Source: Patescibacteria group bacterium (GTDB lineage: Bacteria > Patescibacteriota > JABMPQ01 > JAHIRA01). From it: a DNA stretch of 7,867 bases. The position numbers were made by a program, and so were the translations under genes. The notes beneath the pieces were generated by a model. The model had not been told where the DNA came from. It was given only the letters and a program-made list of their open reading frames with translations, and made no database searches. Where the stretch lies: positions 1-7,867 of the forward strand of contig JAHIRA010000124.1 in NCBI GenBank assembly GCA_018818905.1, in the 5' to 3' direction. Shown piece by piece: positions 6,164 through 7,867 of the stretch (its first letter is position 1; each line of letters starts with the position of its first letter).

Positions 6164-6678
6164 TGGTTGATTTACTTTCTATTGTCGCCAGTGATTTGTT
6201 CAAGATTCTTGTATCCACTGTAATCGGCGCTTTGATAGCTATTGTTGGTGTTTGGATAGGGATTCTTCATGAAAATAAACGATGGATTTTCAACACTTCT
6301 ATCGAGATAAGGACAAAGAATATTTTGGAAGCGTATGATCAATTCCTAGTTGCATTTTTCAAGATAAACAAGGCTGCTAACATAGGCGAGGACAAAACAA
6401 CATTCGATGAAAACATAAACGAGCCGCTCAACAACTATTTGATTGCAATCAATAAGATAGATATCTGGGTCTCAGAAGACGCTTCCAAAAAACTAAGAGA
6501 AAATTTGGGCTCTTTTAGAGCAATGACACATGAAATTTGGATCACTGACGGAAAGCCCTCGATTAAAGCGAAGGGTTGGAAAACCTTCAGTAATTCATTG
6601 GATAAAGTGAAAGCAATGGTGTCCCAGAGACTTAGATCGGAAGATCTGAGGAAATCCATTTTTTCTGTTGAGATCTGA
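6163..6678 (+). CDS. Membrane-anchored helical protein of unknown function
   Basis: A 171-residue protein with one hydrophobic N-terminal helix (about residues 12-35, ending WIGILHENKRWIF), then a soluble part that appears mostly alpha-helical and is rich in Lys, Glu and Asn. A lysine/arginine-containing border after the membrane segment suggests the soluble domain is cytoplasmic. I see no enzymatic motif and do not recognise the family. It starts 38 bp after the restriction gene on the same strand behind GGAGGAG, so it is probably the last gene of the same transcript. Membrane-anchored helical proteins of this general shape occur near defence genes, but whether this one assists the R-M system or is an unrelated passenger cannot be told from the sequence. 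Its stop codon lies only 5 bp from that of the convergent minus-strand gene, leaving no room for separate terminators. Confidence 0.75.
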   Translation: MVDLLSIVASDLFKILVSTVIGALIAIVGVWIGILHENKRWIFNTSIEIRTKNILEAYDQFLVAFFKINKAANIGEDKTTFDENINEPLNNYLIAINKIDIWVSEDASKKLRENLGSFRAMTHEIWITDGKPSIKAKGWKTFSNSLDKVKAMVSQRLRSEDLRKSIFSVEI

Positions 6679-6683
6679 ATTAT

Positions 6684-7352
6684 CTATTTGAGATTTTGAG
6701 CTCTTTTCCATTTTCCATCAAACTGAGAATTCAATTGTCTTTGAACTTCTGTAATTTTGTTTTTAGGCAATGCTATAAGAAAGCTTTCTTTATTGCCTAC
6801 GTCTTTGAGACCATGACCAATCCAAATAAGATAGTTATCAGAAAGGACAAAACGATCGTGAAGCTCATAATTCTTGGCATATATTCTGAATTCAATGTTT
6901 TTGAACTCTTTCTTGAAATCACTTAATTCCCGTTTTAGTCTATCCTTGTTTTCATCGCTTCCAAATTGCCCGGTAAGAAATTTTATTTTTCTACCTTTAG
7001 GAAATTGTGCAAGTATTTGGAGGGTTCCACTGCCGAAATAGTTGTCCACAATTATTATCTCTCCTTCAAAAGAATTTAACAAAGAAGAGAACTCTTTGTT
7101 TCTATCAGTCCAGGGCTTCTTTCCGGATATGAAAACAACATCTTTTCCTGAACTGGGGGGTTGGCGTTTTTGTATCCACCCTTTTTTTGTTGGCCTTATG
7201 AGATCCTTAGAATCTTTAAGCATTTGGCTCCAATTTGAACAGGTACATCCGTATTCATCAAAGGTCTTTTCTTCTACTTCCTTTGTCTTTCTGTGTTGAC
7301 GAAAAAAATCATTCTCCCACAAATATCTAATTGCTTCTTTTGGTCTTGTCAT
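6684..7352 (-). CDS. Winged-helix / phospholipase-D-like domain protein (HDR motif)
   Basis: A 222-residue protein. Residues 1-63 (EAIRYLWENDFF at 6-17 to KKGWIQKRQ at 56-64) look like a winged-helix domain of the kind seen in archaeal DNA-associated proteins. Residues 70-222 resemble phospholipase-D-like folds: EIIIVDNYFGSGTLQIL (98-114) matches the family's first strand and 'D.Y....tl..l' turn, and ELHDRFVLSDN (163-173) followed by WIGHGLKDVG (177-186) matches an HxD/HDR motif with a downstream G.GL segment. The pattern recalls the PLD-like C-terminal domain of MITD1-type proteins, where HDR replaces the catalytic HxK of true phospholipases, and it lacks a second HxK. It may bind or sense rather than hydrolyse phosphodiesters, although nuclease activity is not excluded. 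The start ATG at 7352 overlaps the upstream gene by 26 bp and has GAGGAG 10 nt before it. It is the last gene of a three-gene minus-strand operon. Confidence 0.72.
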   Translation of the reverse strand: MTRPKEAIRYLWENDFFRQHRKTKEVEEKTFDEYGCTCSNWSQMLKDSKDLIRPTKKGWIQKRQPPSSGKDVVFISGKKPWTDRNKEFSSLLNSFEGEIIIVDNYFGSGTLQILAQFPKGRKIKFLTGQFGSDENKDRLKRELSDFKKEFKNIEFRIYAKNYELHDRFVLSDNYLIWIGHGLKDVGNKESFLIALPKNKITEVQRQLNSQFDGKWKRAQNLK

Positions 7353-7728
7353 TCTTCATCATCTCCTCGCATTTATGCAAGTTATAATTTGGGATAAACC
7401 AGAGGCCATTGTCGTTCTTTACCACGCCTTTCAAGTGGCCAGAAAGGTATGTTCGTACATCTTTGTACTCAACACCAATTTCTTCTCCTATGGAATTGGA
7501 TTTAATCCCTTCTGTGAAATTCTCCCGCAAACCCTTTATTGAAATTATCTTTCTTGCCAGGAGATACAACAACACTTTTTTGTTGTTAGGTAATTTATGA
7601 AATGTTTTATCGTACAAGATTGTTCCTTGTTTACTTACCCGTAGATACCCATTAACAGAATTGGCCAACGTTTCTAGGTTTGGACTCTTCTCTTCGTCTA
7701 CTATTAATTTATCTAATGGATCTGTCAT
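7327..7728 (-). CDS. Winged-helix DNA-binding protein
   Basis: A 133-residue protein. After a variable N-terminus comes GYLRVSKQGTILYD (27-40), then KKVLLYLLARKIISIKGL (50-67), a helix-turn-helix SIGEEIGVEYKDVRTYLSGHLKG (79-101) and a wing with a final strand KNDNGLWFIPNY (104-115). This order (beta-strand 'G.ivl', a 'kvLLylLa' helix, 'ei..elg...k.vr..Ls.L...glv' and the wing) is a pattern I associate with archaeal winged-helix proteins. It is likely to bind DNA or to serve as an interaction module; the specific role is not known. It overlaps its upstream neighbour by ATGA and its downstream PLD-like gene by 26 bp, so all three are translated from one mRNA whose promoter lies outside the window. 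The N-terminal domain of the PLD-like protein may be a related winged helix, which hints at a common complex on DNA. Confidence 0.7.
   Translation of the reverse strand: MTDPLDKLIVDEEKSPNLETLANSVNGYLRVSKQGTILYDKTFHKLPNNKKVLLYLLARKIISIKGLRENFTEGIKSNSIGEEIGVEYKDVRTYLSGHLKGVVKNDNGLWFIPNYNLHKCEEMMKNDKTKRSN
7363..7368 (-). promoter_or_regulatory. Shine-Dalgarno (GAGGAG) for the PLD-like gene
   Basis: On the minus strand GAGGAG lies 10 nt before the ATG at 7352, inside the coding sequence of the upstream winged-helix gene. It supports this start and the 26-bp overlap as genuine. Confidence 0.65.
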
Positions 7729-7867
7729 TCTTTCACCGGCAGTTCTTTTTCCAGTCTAGAGGCTTCCAACTCACCATCTTGTGTAAGAAAGAGTGTTCGT
7801 TGTCTTGGTTTGGAGTTGATCAATTTGGGTTCAGCATTCCTCAGAGAATGAAACGCCGCTTTGATGG
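7725..7867 (-). CDS. C-terminal end of a probable winged-helix protein (5' part beyond window)
   Basis: Reading the minus strand from the window edge gives an open frame of 46 codons ending at TGA (7727-7725), which overlaps the next ATG as ATGA. The translation runs from IKAAFHSLRNAEPKL, through a QRTLFLTQDGELEASRLEKEL stretch, to PVKE at the C-terminus. The 'LT..G...A..L...L' segment is typical of the last strand and helix of a winged-helix domain, as in many archaeal transcriptional regulators. The overlap with the 133-residue gene marks it as the upstream member of the same operon. With only the C-terminus visible, a regulator or a defence component with a winged-helix tail are both possible. 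It was located by reading the frame directly; it is short only because the window ends. Confidence 0.6.
   Translation of the reverse strand, partial: IKAAFHSLRNAEPKLINSKPRQRTLFLTQDGELEASRLEKELPVKE

Noticed and set aside
6656..6664. T-run (ATTTTTTC) near the end of the membrane protein gene as a terminator
   Set aside because: It lies within coding sequence encoding the conserved-looking C-terminus and is not followed by an intergenic region; it may still aid termination but cannot be supported.
6696..7299. Two plus-strand frames (6696-6926 and 7042-7299) opposite the PLD-like gene
   Set aside because: Both are opposite conserved PLD-like or winged-helix segments and are not preceded by ribosome binding sites.
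1..7867. CRISPR array, tRNA/rRNA genes, insertion sequences or integrase
   Set aside because: No regularly spaced repeats, no cloverleaf or rRNA-like segments, and no transposase or recombinase motifs were seen on either strand.

Overview
The window looks archaeal. Two divergent genes share a short gap holding one TATA-like box about 25 nt from each start codon, with no Shine-Dalgarno sequence in front of either. That is the layout of leaderless archaeal transcripts. Small zinc-ribbon proteins and tandem winged-helix genes of archaeal style support this, while genes inside operons do carry clear Shine-Dalgarno sequences (GGAGGAG, GAGGAG). I cannot place the lineage more closely. Hand counts give about 52% G+C for bases 1-120 and roughly 50% in the two zinc-protein genes, but often 28-45% in sampled 60-base lines of the restriction-modification genes.

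Left part (1-819): the last 46 codons of an unrecognised gene, a short DUF4352-like gene with only a TTG start available, and a small DUF4234-type membrane protein. Middle-left (906-1408): a minus-strand zinc-binding protein diverges from a 56-residue zinc-ribbon protein across the shared promoter.

Centre (1413-6124): a tightly packed, apparently intact three-gene restriction-modification operon. It encodes a short methyltransferase subunit with motif I but no NPPY, a long methyltransferase subunit with NPPY but a degenerate motif I plus a putative target-recognition region, and an 842-residue protein that fuses a GIY-YIG (T5orf172-type) nuclease domain to an SF2 helicase. The genes overlap by 8 and 17 bp, and the zinc-ribbon gene ends 4 nt before the first one. 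No HsdS, HsdR or Mod/Res of the classic Type I/III kind is present. A membrane-anchored protein of unknown function (6163-6678) follows on the same strand behind a strong ribosome binding site.

Right part (6684-7867, minus strand): three overlapping genes converge on the operon. In transcription order they are a partial winged-helix protein, a 133-residue winged-helix protein, and a 222-residue protein with an N-terminal winged helix and a C-terminal phospholipase-D-like domain with an HDR motif. The whole reads as a defence or accessory island set beside ordinary small archaeal genes. The restriction-modification function follows from family knowledge; the roles of the flanking genes are unproven.
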